A DNA stretch of 64,000 nucleotides, from assembly GCF_000227135.1 (NCBI RefSeq), contig NC_018263.1, positions 1,579,367 to 1,643,366 on the forward strand, in the 5' to 3' direction. Numbering within the stretch: position 1 is the stretch's first letter; the number at the start of each line of letters is the position of its first letter. This DNA comes from Leishmania donovani (lineage: Eukaryota; Euglenozoa; Kinetoplastea; Trypanosomatida; Trypanosomatidae). Under the pieces are notes generated by a model that saw only the letters and a list, made by a program, of their open reading frames with translations, was not told where the DNA came from and ran no database searches. The position numbers were made by a program, and so were the translations under genes. Positions 48,821 through 57,968 of the stretch are shown piece by piece.

Positions 48821-50656
48821 ATGGAGGACGCATGTCTATTCCAGCCGCAGATCAACCCACGCAGTAGGCGCCTTGCCCGGCATGCGCCGACGCTCCGCGA
48901 GCGCCAGGAACAAGATGCGCAGCGGCGGTCTGCTGGTCGTGAGGGCCACCACGGGCAGCCGCTGCGAGGGGCACCAACGCCGAGCCCCGGGCCAGAGGCT
49001 TTCGCCGCGGACACTGAGAGCGACATTGTAGAGTCTGTGTGGGGTCTCTGGCGTGGCGTGGCGATCAGGGAGGCGCGCGAGACCGAAGCTGCCTTGGTGC
49101 GCCGCGTGCATTCCGTGAACAACGACGACCTTCTCCCACAGCGTCGGCCGCGCGTGGTGTACGTAACGGCGGTGCTTGGGATGCTAAATGCACTCGGCAT
49201 CACCTCACCCCGGCACGATGCCCTGATCGCCAAGTTTCTCAAGGCAATGGCAGTCGAAGGAGGCGCCTCGGAAGCCACCAAGCGCGACGCAACGGTCGAC
49301 GCGGCGCGGTTTGAGTACGTCTTCTCTACAGTCTGGCGGGCAGCCGTCACACACCGCACGCCGTGGTCTCCTGTCCCAGCGCAAGTAAGCGTGTCGCCGC
49401 GTTCGCCACCTGCGGTACAGCAGTGCGGCAACTCCCCCAATGCAGCAACAATGCGCCACGCCTACCCTAGGGAAATCTCACGCCGAGGGGTACCACCGTC
49501 ACACATGAAGGCGGCGCCAGCGACAGAGGTGGGCAGCAGCGGTGGCAGCGGCTCAGCCGTGAGCGCAAGGTCATCGTCCTCACCCTCCGCCGTGTGCAGT
49601 AGTAGCGAAGGCGGCGAGGAAGCAGCACACTCGGGCACAGAGAGCGCATCGCCGCTCACCAGCTGCGGAAGTGGTGACGAAAGGAGAAGTGACGCAGCGG
49701 AGAGCGACGCTGACTTTCTGCGCACCAACATTTACGACGCGTCGCCGAGTATCCCAGACTCCTCGGAGAAGCCGCAGGCTGGTGCGCGCAGCAAGGAACT
49801 GTCGCCGATGTCCGTGGAGCCGTCGGCGGGGCTCGATCCCAGTCCGGAGCCGCGCAACCCAGGCGAGCCAGTCATCACGCCAGCCCGCTCAAGCGTCACA
49901 CCCCGCACTCATCATTGCTCTCCGTTCGCCGCAGCTTCGCGGTTCGGCAGCGCATCCGTATCACGCAGTCGTCGCATGAGTTCCTCCTTGCGCGTAATAC
50001 CGAGTGACTCGCATCTGCTCTCGAGCACCACTAGCAGGGAACTCAAGAGGGCGACGAAGCGCGTGCCTGGCGGGCTGATGCGCGAGTGCACCTTCAAGCC
50101 TGTCATCAACACCGTCTATGAGCAGATGCCTGTTAGCTTCAGCAGCACAGCTATCGTGCAGAGGCGCAAGTCCGCGTCGACCGCGCGGCCCACCTTCCAG
50201 CCGAACACGCAGCAGTTTCACCAGGCGCGCGACAGCCTTGCGTGTTGGACGAGACAACCCGTCAAAGACAGCGGCGACTACCTGGGCAAAGCAGCGGCAA
50301 ACCCCTTGGCGACTGGCGTTGAGACAGCGGTGCGCCGCATGATCGCCGCGCGCCAGCAGCAGCAGCGCTCGCAGTCACCTAGGCCAAGCCTCCAAAAGGG
50401 GAGCCACCACTCAGCGCCCGCGCCGCAGTCGGCCGTGCGGGCACCCGTGGCGCACCCGCGCAAGCCGCTGCTCTATGTTGACGTCGATCTCCCTCAAGGC
50501 CAGCGAGACCGCCTTGCCTTGTACACAGGGGACGACGTACAGGACGTAGCGCAGCGCTTCAGCATCCTGCATGGGCTCAGCGAATCCCTGTGCCAGCGGC
50601 TGGAGACAGCGCTGACAGCAGAGCTCTGTGCCCTCTCGGTTGGAAAGGCAGCATAG
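48821..50656 (+). CDS. hypothetical protein with repeated C-x-F-x-P-x-I-N motifs, 611 aa
   Basis: The protein starts MEDACLFQPQINPRSRRLARHAP. A second motif, CTFKPVIN, is at residues 423-430, and a related PTFQPNTQQFHQ follows at about 457-468. The C/T-F-x-P-x-I/N signature occurs in many trypanosomatid cytoskeletal and flagellar proteins, often near ends of repeats, but its function is not established. Residues about 190-400 are Ser/Pro/Glu-rich low complexity. A folded-looking region at 60-185 (SVWGLWRGVAIREARETEAA, VVYVTAVLGMLNALGITSPR) and a C-terminal block at about 545-605 (LYVDVDLPQGQRDRLALYTG, then FSILHGLSESLCQRL) probably carry the domains. A Phe/Leu-rich VDVDL...DDVQDVAQRF block resembles a ubiquitin-like or PB1-type fold, but this is a guess. 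Confidence 0.65.
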   Translation: MEDACLFQPQINPRSRRLARHAPTLRERQEQDAQRRSAGREGHHGQPLRGAPTPSPGPEAFAADTESDIVESVWGLWRGVAIREARETEAALVRRVHSVNNDDLLPQRRPRVVYVTAVLGMLNALGITSPRHDALIAKFLKAMAVEGGASEATKRDATVDAARFEYVFSTVWRAAVTHRTPWSPVPAQVSVSPRSPPAVQQCGNSPNAATMRHAYPREISRRGVPPSHMKAAPATEVGSSGGSGSAVSARSSSSPSAVCSSSEGGEEAAHSGTESASPLTSCGSGDERRSDAAESDADFLRTNIYDASPSIPDSSEKPQAGARSKELSPMSVEPSAGLDPSPEPRNPGEPVITPARSSVTPRTHHCSPFAAASRFGSASVSRSRRMSSSLRVIPSDSHLLSSTTSRELKRATKRVPGGLMRECTFKPVINTVYEQMPVSFSSTAIVQRRKSASTARPTFQPNTQQFHQARDSLACWTRQPVKDSGDYLGKAAANPLATGVETAVRRMIAARQQQQRSQSPRPSLQKGSHHSAPAPQSAVRAPVAHPRKPLLYVDVDLPQGQRDRLALYTGDDVQDVAQRFSILHGLSESLCQRLETALTAELCALSVGKAA

Positions 50657-51804
50657 ATCATTATTTTGTGTAACGCACGCACGTCACCCGTGCATTACCC
50701 GTCTTCACCCAGGCGCGCAAAAAAAAAAGTGGAAAGAAACACAAAAGGAGGAGGACACGTGTGCATCAGCTGAACCGTTGCAATCGCCACCCGTCGCGCA
50801 CGGTGGCCGCCGACGAATCACCCCATCCGCCCCTTAGCCCTGACCCCGCGCACCACCGACACCCTCGCACACACACCCAATAGGGCTCCCCCCTCCCCCC
50901 CTCTTCGTCGCAGCCCCTGCGGGAGTGATCGCCATGGTGGGGAGCTGGTTCTCGATAAAAAAGAACACTCCTACCTGGACTCGAACCAGGGTTATCGGAT
51001 TCAGAGTCCGAGGTGATAACCGCTACACTATAGGAGCGCCTGCTTACTCGGCGAGTAGAGCATGTGACTGTGAATGAATGGCATGACCCATTGACGAGGA
51101 AATGGCTATCCGACCAAACCCCACCATTGACCCACCACAAGCCTGCCGAAAGCCTTCAGTCAAATTAAACTGTTGCCCCCGCCCCCCCCCCCATTCGAGA
51201 CGTTAAGCCATGGTCAGTGCCTCTCCGAATCTTTACACGTGCACAAAACACCAAAATGTGGTGGCCATGACTATAACCCCCGCGTGCTACCCACGGCATT
51301 AAGTATGCCGTTCTTGGAGAACTGCGCCTTGAGATGCCAGCAAGTAAATCATGTTGCGCAGCTGCACGCAGGCGTCGCTAACAAAACTGCGACTCAGAGC
51401 GTAAGTGTGCCCACTGTTTGAATTTTTGAGTCACTTCAGCTGCAAAGCCTACAACTGCAGACGCGCACTTCAAGATGAAACGAATATTATACGTGCTTCT
51501 TCCGTAACGTAACTCCATGCACCAACAGCCGCAGCAACGGTGCTCTGGCAATGCTGTTACCAAAATGCGCAGCAATAGACGACACAGGTGTTTTCAAAAT
51601 TTCACACCTGCCTACGCTCTCGAAGGCTCCTCACCATTCACTGCACTCCATCACTATTCTCTCTTTTTTATGTTTGCTCTTTGGCGAGCTCATAAGCTGG
51701 CGCACCTCGTTTTTTTCTATAAAGCTCATCACACCCTTTTCCAACACTTTTCCCACGCAAGCTCCATAACGCTCTACTCTGCCGCGAAGAAAAAACGAAC
51801 AAGA
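50657..51804. other. intergenic region containing an antisense tRNA
   Basis: It has A-rich sequence at 50718-50745, CT-rich sequence near 50885-50905, the minus-strand tRNA gene at 50966-51037, a C-run at 51178-51193, and T-rich tracts (51660-51670, 51711-51718) followed by AG for splicing of the LRR gene. I found no other RNA gene in it. Confidence 0.6.
50966..51037 (-). tRNA. tRNA-Gln (anticodon CTG)
   Basis: The minus strand folds as a complete 72-base tRNA without intron. The acceptor stem GCTCCTA pairs with TAGGAGT (one G-U), the anticodon stem TCGGA/TCCGA encloses the loop CTCTGAA with anticodon CTG, and the T arm is CCTGG-TTCGAGT-CCAGG. The internal promoter A box (TAGTGTAGCGG) and B box (GGTTCGAGTCC) are intact, and a T6 Pol III terminator lies just past the 3' end (minus strand, 50962-50957). 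The discriminator is G73. CCA is not encoded, as expected in eukaryotes. It reads glutamine CAG codons. It lies opposite to the direction of all protein genes here. Confidence 0.95.
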
Positions 51805-54800
51805 ATGTCAGCGGATCTTTTCAAAGAGGCTCTCCAGAGCCTCTCCAAGAAGGGTGTTGCGCACATCAAGTGTGCCGGGCTCGGTCTCAATGATCATCAG
51901 CTACAGCTGCTCATCACCGCGATCGAAAACTCACCTTCCCATCCGGAAATCATTGATGTTTCCAACAACAGCATTACCTCCGCTGGCGTGGTTTATCTGA
52001 TACGTTACCTGACGACTGCGTCAGTCGAAGCAGTAGACCTTCGCAATAATCAGATCGACGAAGATGGTGCTCTTACATTCTTTCCGCTGTTCGAGAAAAA
52101 GACGTCGGTTAAGCTTCTCGACGTGCGAGGCAATCCTTGCAGCGCTGCGACGGCGTCCCGTCTCTACTTCTTGAGCAAAACGGAGAAGTGCAGCACTGAC
52201 GTGCGCTCCGCGCTACTTACTGGGAATGCACAGCACATCTCTTTCGCTGGCATGACCTACGGCGAATTGGAGAAAGAGCTATTGCGGTTCCTCCTCCACA
52301 TGGAGGGCCTGCAATCCGTTGATTTCAGCGGCATGGACCTTGGAACTGCGGGTATGATTACAGTCGGTACCTTTGTGAGAGACACGCAAGTGTCGGCGCT
52401 CTCTTTCTGCAAATGCAGCTTGACAAACGACGCCGTGCTGAACTTTTTTCAAGCTGCCGACCTCGCAAATCAACGCTACCCGAACAGTTTTGACTTTTCT
52501 TGGAACATCGGGCTATCAAATGATCTTGTGCGGAAGCTCATTTCGACCACTTTTGATCAGAGCCACTGCATCACCAATTTTGCGCTGACTAAAACGTCTG
52601 TCACACCAACGTATGTCCGTCTGGTTCAGAAGGAGTGCGAGCTGAACCAAGAGAATCCTGCCATCAAGCGTGCGGTTGTCGCCCTCCGCAACAATTCCTC
52701 TGATGCGCAAGAGGTCAACCTTCAGTGGGATGCTCCGCTACCCATGTGCATGAATTACCTTGTTGATTACATCGCAGCCAGCTCGGTTATTCAGCACCTC
52801 AACATCAGCAACAGTTTGATAGATGACGCAGGGCTGGAGTTGTTGGCGGAAGCGCTTCAGAAGAACACCTCCCTCAAGGTGATCGAATTGGCAAACTGTC
52901 GTATCACGGCTACTGGTATTCAAAAACTCTTTGCTGTGCTGCAAAAGGGCATTTGCCTGGTGCAGGAGGTCAACATTGCCAACAACAATCTCGATGAAGG
53001 CAGCGTCCAGTACATCACAGCCGCTCTCCGCGCAAATCCGAGGTTGAAGACTCTGAACATCAATGTAAACCCCGCCATTTCTCCTGCTTCCATGCAGGAA
53101 ATTGCCGGGCTCACCATGGTGAACCGTGCTCCGCCGCAAATCCGTTCGGTATTGCCTTTGATCGAGAACAACAGCAAGGATGTGGTCGTTCTTGATTTTT
53201 CTGGCAAAGGTGTCACTCTCGATGATGACTCGGTGTGGCTTCTTGCTCAGGCGCTTCGGCTTAATTCGACTGTGCGGCAACTTAACCTGTCACACAACTC
53301 GTTTGGTGACACGGGTGCCTCGTACCTTGCGGACTACCTTGCCGACAACCGCACCATGCTGGAGCTGAACCTCTCCAGCTGCACGATCGGGAATCGCGGC
53401 GCTCAAAACCTCTGCAAGGCACTTGCGACGAATCAAGCACTGCAGTCGTTGGATTTGTCGAATAACATGATGGATGCGGATTCTCTGAGCGCGCTTCCAC
53501 TTGTGCTACGCGAGAACACCGCGCTCCGTGAGTTCAAGCTAGAGCGCACCCGTGTTGCCTCCGAGTTTGTTGAGCAAGTGAAGATGGCGTGCTCTCTCAA
53601 TCGCGAGCGCGCCGCAGTGAAGCGCATCTACTACCGTCTCCATGATGGGGATGCGTCTCTCACGAAAATTGAGCTCTCCAGCCCTGATGAAGAGCGTGTC
53701 ATCGACGACCAAACCGTTTCCACCATCTGCACCGTTTTGAGGAACAACACGTCTGTGGAGGTAATTGACCTGAGTGGCAACGTTATCGGTAAAAACGGTT
53801 GCTCGGCGCTGGCTGCGACACTATCAGAGTGCACTTCCAAGGTGAGAAAGATCATTTTATCCAAAAACCCGATCGATGATGATGCCGCGGCAGAATTGGC
53901 GGCATGCTTTCCGAAGATCAAGACGCTTCGTGAGGTTATTTTGTATAACACCAACATCACTAAAATCGGAATGGAAGCCCTTGCCAAGGGCCTCGAGGAG
54001 AACGCCAGCATTGTGTGGATTGGCATCACCGATGACGACACAGCTGATGAGAACGTGTCGCTTCTGATGCGGAACCTTGCCTTGAACAACGGCCCGGCGG
54101 CTCTGAAGCGTATTACTCTTTCTATCGATGCTGGCGTGATTGTCGACGACGTCGACCTGAGCCGCCCTGTGGACTGTTCGATGGATGATTCGTTGTGCAA
54201 GTTTTTGTGTGCGAGCTTGGTGCGCTGCCCAACGCTGCGGTCTCTGAATTTGGCGCACAACGAGATTTCTTCAGCTGCTGTTCCGTACATTCTGGAGGTG
54301 GTGGAGATGTGTCCTTCGCTGGCATCGCTGGATTTATCGGGCAACCAGATTGATGAATCTGGTGCTCAGCAAATTATCGCTTGCTTGGAGCGTGTTTCCA
54401 ACCTTCGCAGCGTGAATTTTGCCGGGAACTTGTTCTCCGCTGAAAGTTTGGAGCGTGTTTCTCAGCTGGTTGCGTTGAACATGGGCTCTGAAGTACTCAA
54501 GAAACTGTACCTGACAACAACGCGCGGCGATCAGCTACCCAATGACATCGATCTTAACGGAACCACAAACTCCTACAGGCTGACGGATGAGGAGGTGGTT
54601 GTTCTTGCCGGGCTTTTGCAGAACAGCAGCACAGTGAAGTCACTGGATCTTGGCAGCAACAGTTTTGGTGACGAGGGTTGCATCGCAATTGCCGAGGTAC
54701 TGCGCTTCAATCACACTATCGAGGCGCTAAACCTCGCAGGAAATGCGATTGGCTCGAAAGGCGGTGAGGCCCTGTACTTTGCCCTTAAGATCAATCCGCA

Positions 54801-55041
54801 GCTACAGCATCTGGACTTGGAAAAGACGGCTATCCCTCGAGACGTCTTGGAGAGTATTTCGAGTCTGCTGCACGTCAATCAAACGCCTTATCGTGCAGTG
54901 ATCGACATGCGTGGCGTGAAGCTTTATGAGCTGAATGATGAGACCCAGTTTCGCTCTACCGACTACTACGTGGCTCAGACGGTCACCCTTGACGCCGCCA
55001 TTGAAGGCTGCAAGCAGTCGGAGGTGAAAGCCGTTGAGTAA
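51805..55041 (+). CDS. leucine-rich repeat protein (RNI-type), 1078 aa
   Basis: The whole protein is built of ribonuclease-inhibitor type LRRs, e.g. LQSLDLSNNMMDADSLSAL, VEVIDLSGNVIGKNGCSAL, VKSLDLGSNSFGDEGCIAIA, about 28 residues each. A higher-order module of about 150 residues recurs roughly seven times, starting near residues 19, 144, 303, 461, 620, 768 and 914. Each module ends with a helical connector such as KMACSLNRERAAVKRIYY. No signal peptide or transmembrane segment is visible, so it should be cytoplasmic, perhaps flagellar or paraflagellar-rod associated as for several large trypanosomatid LRR proteins (inference). Codons end more often in A/T than in neighbouring genes. The ATG at 51805 follows a T tract and AG at 51723-51724; an in-frame ATG at 51517 lies before those signals and is not preferred. 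Confidence 0.82.
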   Translation: MSADLFKEALQSLSKKGVAHIKCAGLGLNDHQLQLLITAIENSPSHPEIIDVSNNSITSAGVVYLIRYLTTASVEAVDLRNNQIDEDGALTFFPLFEKKTSVKLLDVRGNPCSAATASRLYFLSKTEKCSTDVRSALLTGNAQHISFAGMTYGELEKELLRFLLHMEGLQSVDFSGMDLGTAGMITVGTFVRDTQVSALSFCKCSLTNDAVLNFFQAADLANQRYPNSFDFSWNIGLSNDLVRKLISTTFDQSHCITNFALTKTSVTPTYVRLVQKECELNQENPAIKRAVVALRNNSSDAQEVNLQWDAPLPMCMNYLVDYIAASSVIQHLNISNSLIDDAGLELLAEALQKNTSLKVIELANCRITATGIQKLFAVLQKGICLVQEVNIANNNLDEGSVQYITAALRANPRLKTLNINVNPAISPASMQEIAGLTMVNRAPPQIRSVLPLIENNSKDVVVLDFSGKGVTLDDDSVWLLAQALRLNSTVRQLNLSHNSFGDTGASYLADYLADNRTMLELNLSSCTIGNRGAQNLCKALATNQALQSLDLSNNMMDADSLSALPLVLRENTALREFKLERTRVASEFVEQVKMACSLNRERAAVKRIYYRLHDGDASLTKIELSSPDEERVIDDQTVSTICTVLRNNTSVEVIDLSGNVIGKNGCSALAATLSECTSKVRKIILSKNPIDDDAAAELAACFPKIKTLREVILYNTNITKIGMEALAKGLEENASIVWIGITDDDTADENVSLLMRNLALNNGPAALKRITLSIDAGVIVDDVDLSRPVDCSMDDSLCKFLCASLVRCPTLRSLNLAHNEISSAAVPYILEVVEMCPSLASLDLSGNQIDESGAQQIIACLERVSNLRSVNFAGNLFSAESLERVSQLVALNMGSEVLKKLYLTTTRGDQLPNDIDLNGTTNSYRLTDEEVVVLAGLLQNSSTVKSLDLGSNSFGDEGCIAIAEVLRFNHTIEALNLAGNAIGSKGGEALYFALKINPQLQHLDLEKTAIPRDVLESISSLLHVNQTPYRAVIDMRGVKLYELNDETQFRSTDYYVAQTVTLDAAIEGCKQSEVKAVE

Positions 55042-55856
55042 AAGATGTAGCATGAACTATTGGTGATACGTACAAGGATACGATCGCCTTCTGCATTTTG
55101 TTTTCGTTTTCGCCACACAGGACTTATATACGTGCACCGCTTCTTTGCATTCGGGTCACTTCTTCCGTCTTTTTTTTTTCACTGATGTACTCTTTTTTTC
55201 CTCTCATGCTCCATGTACGCTTCTTTTTTCTCGTCCGACACAGCTCCTCTCACTATCTTTTCTTGGAACACATTTTTTCTTTCACCCTTTTAACCAGTGG
55301 GAACCTACTTTATTGAGGTTTGTTTGAGGCTGAGATGTGAATTCATCAAACGTGTTTGCAGTGCCTCAAAGTTCTGCTGAGCACGTCCTCTCTTTTCTCG
55401 TTTTCCTCTGCCTTTGCGCTATGCATCTTAATGTATGTTACTCCCCATCGCCTGCTTTCATGGCGTACATGCGTGGTCAAATGACAGGAAGCAGCTATGC
55501 AGTCTTCTAAACACCTCAATGGCGTCTCCTACTAGTTTTGGGTTAATGCGGCTGGTACGCACCCTCTTGATGTATCCAAGGGGGTTTATGCGGCATATGG
55601 AGATCCTTGTCCCCACCCCCGACGCTGGGGCTGCTGGGAGTCATCGCAAAATGCAATCGCTGCGCAAGCTCGACATCACTACTTTCCTCTCCGTTACCAT
55701 CTCCCTTTTCCGACATGCTCTGAACGGGCATTTGCTTTGTCGACTGCGCTGTGCCGTGTAGCTTATCATTGCGCGCTAATGCACGCGGTGGGACTCGAGC
55801 AAGTGCTAGTACTCGACTAAAGCGTATGCTGGCTATACAGAAGGTTTCAGCAAGCC
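55042..55856. other. intergenic region
   Basis: T-rich tracts at 55098-55112 and 55170-55320 fit a 3' UTR and polyadenylation region. The leader of the next gene contains AGs near 55839-55850. No gene is supported. Confidence 0.5.
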
Positions 55857-57968
55857 ATGCCAAGCACTGCGGAGGAATCGTTGCCGCCGCTTTTTGTACT
55901 GCAAGAGCATGCAGATCCGGTTCTTAGCTGCAGGTTCTACCCATCGGAGGTTTACCAGCGGGATGAATCAAGCTGGTTCCTCTCGGGAGATGCTGGTGGC
56001 CTCGTAGTGTTGTGGAACCTTTCCACAAGGCGCAAGATGATCTCGTTTTCCGCCTTGACGGAAGCCCATCGGCAGCTCTGTGGCATCTCACAACACCGTC
56101 GTAATTGCGGCACGCCCGTAGCAGGTGGTTTGATGCCGGAAAACGAGGTGCTGCTGGAGCAAGTTGGTACTCCGGCCTTCGGCCCACACAGTCAGAGCAT
56201 TTTGTCCGTGGGATTCATTCCTTTGTCGCTTTCGTCTCCACAGCCAACGGTAGTCACGGAGAACGGAAGAGTTGTTGCGGACGCATTGGCGCGTGACTCA
56301 GATGCAGAGGTATCGAGCGGTGCTGTGTGCCCCGCCGTCTTTGACCATGCCGCAAGGGGCACCAGTGATTGGGCGCACCCAGGGCGGCCGCGATTTCGGC
56401 TTTCCCGACGGGCACCAACCCACAGCGTCAGTTCTGAGCAGGCGTCTTCTTCAACGGGGGACGTTCTGGATAGCGGTGCGCCGGGTTCCGCCTTCACACC
56501 CTCGTCGACAATTTGCTTTTACACACACTGCCGCGATCAACGGGTGTACATATGGTGCCTGGAGCGCCAGTGCACTGATGCACCTGCTTCTTCACCGGCC
56601 ACCCGAGTACCGCAGCTTGTCGTGGTGCTCACAGCCCCGCAGCACGGCTTCTGTCCAGTGGAGAGCATCTCGAAGGCCGCGAGCCCTTTCACGCGGACGT
56701 ACCTCGCCGTTCCTCACGAGTCGGGAGGTGAGGTGACAATCTGGGAATTGTCGTGGCGACAGCCCAACACCGCGCGTCTCACGAATTCAAGAGAGCTGGA
56801 AGGAAAAGGAGCTTCTGACGATCCCCGCTCGTCGTCGGGGAATGCGAACGCTTATGAGGAAGAGGAGGAAGAGGTTAACACGTCAGGGATGAATCCGATG
56901 GACGCTCTCATTGCACGAGCAGCCGCAGAGGAGCAACGGCAGGCGAAGATGAAGCAGAAGTCCACCAGAGTCTCGAGAGAAAGTGATTTTCACCATCCTT
57001 ATCCATCCTCAGCTTTTCCCGATTCTGTGGTTTCCAGGGGCGAACGCGCCTCGATCCTGTGTTACGTTGACCCTGCAGCCACCACAACCTCCAGCAACTT
57101 CTCAGTCCGGCGCTTGTGCACTTTTTCGGCGTGCCCCACGTTCAAGGGAGGCACGATCATGCGCCTTACCATGTGCCACGACGCGCAGCACCTTACTGTC
57201 GCATTTGAGAGCGGCCACATCGTGCTGGCTCGCTATCGCGACGCGGACGTGATTGACGTGGCAGACCAGCCGAGAGGGGCATGTCACGCTGGTGGATCTT
57301 TGCCTGTTGCCCGGGTGCGCAACGTCACCCGCGCTTTTGCCGACTCGGCGCTGGTCTGCTGGTGGAGTGGGCGACGCGTGCTTGCCTGCTCCTCGGAAGG
57401 AGGCATGCACTGCTATGACGTCTCGGCGACAGCGGAGGGCCTCTTGGAGGTGCACCTGGTGTGGAGTGTGACACTGCGCAAAGGGATTGGTAGCGTCTTC
57501 TTGCAAAGGAATCTCATCGTGGCTGGCTGCTGGGACAGCACGCTGCGGCTGTACGACGCGCGCGATGGGCGAATCGTCAGCATTCTCAGCTACCAAAGAG
57601 AGACGATAAATGAGGTGCGCACGGCACCGCCGTCGATCGCGCGGGTGGCGGCGTTTGGGTTTGACGTGCGTAAGCCAAGGCTGTATGCCGGCTTGCCTGG
57701 CGCCTTATCAACCAAGAGCACGGCCTGCATTGCATCCAACTCGACGACCCTCACGCAGGGCAGCCTGCCACAATTCAGTGAATCGCCTTTGCGCGAAACC
57801 TACGTCGCAGGCACGCCGGCCCCACACAGCAGCTCGGAATCGCTGGCTGCAGAGGAGCAGCTGGTATACTTGTTTGCGTCTGCGAGTAAGGACTGCACTG
57901 TGGCGCTCTGGCGTGTGGACCTTGGACTGGTGGTGGAACAGACCGCTCGCGAAGCCATCACTGCTTAA
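55857..57968 (+). CDS. WD40 protein resembling ASA1/GNB1L
   Basis: The 703-residue protein is a WD40 beta-propeller. The first blade (FVLQEHADPVLSCRFYPSEV, FLSGDAGGLVVLWNLSTRRK) and the last ones (IVAGCWDSTLRLYDARDGRIVSIL at about 554-577, and LFASASKDCTVALWRVDLGL near the C-terminus) match the order and wording of the GNB1L/ASA1 family. Its human member has LFSGSQSGVVKIWDLKTRR at the start and VAGGWDHRVRVF near the end. ASA1 is an ASTRA/TTT-linked factor for PIKK maturation and chromatin. Long Ser/Gly/Glu-rich loops between blades (about 185-225, 315-345) explain the extra length over human GNB1L (327 aa). The role in trypanosomatids is untested. Confidence 0.65.
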   Translation: MPSTAEESLPPLFVLQEHADPVLSCRFYPSEVYQRDESSWFLSGDAGGLVVLWNLSTRRKMISFSALTEAHRQLCGISQHRRNCGTPVAGGLMPENEVLLEQVGTPAFGPHSQSILSVGFIPLSLSSPQPTVVTENGRVVADALARDSDAEVSSGAVCPAVFDHAARGTSDWAHPGRPRFRLSRRAPTHSVSSEQASSSTGDVLDSGAPGSAFTPSSTICFYTHCRDQRVYIWCLERQCTDAPASSPATRVPQLVVVLTAPQHGFCPVESISKAASPFTRTYLAVPHESGGEVTIWELSWRQPNTARLTNSRELEGKGASDDPRSSSGNANAYEEEEEEVNTSGMNPMDALIARAAAEEQRQAKMKQKSTRVSRESDFHHPYPSSAFPDSVVSRGERASILCYVDPAATTTSSNFSVRRLCTFSACPTFKGGTIMRLTMCHDAQHLTVAFESGHIVLARYRDADVIDVADQPRGACHAGGSLPVARVRNVTRAFADSALVCWWSGRRVLACSSEGGMHCYDVSATAEGLLEVHLVWSVTLRKGIGSVFLQRNLIVAGCWDSTLRLYDARDGRIVSILSYQRETINEVRTAPPSIARVAAFGFDVRKPRLYAGLPGALSTKSTACIASNSTTLTQGSLPQFSESPLRETYVAGTPAPHSSSESLAAEEQLVYLFASASKDCTVALWRVDLGLVVEQTAREAITA

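Noticed and set aside
48457..48867. 136-codon frame overlapping the start of the 611-aa gene
   Set aside because: It ends inside the next gene in another frame, has no recognisable domain, and overlaps a better-supported start.
51517..51804. 96-codon extension of the LRR gene from an upstream ATG
   Set aside because: It crosses T-rich tracts with downstream AGs and contains no LRR sequence; the protein-like part begins at 51805.
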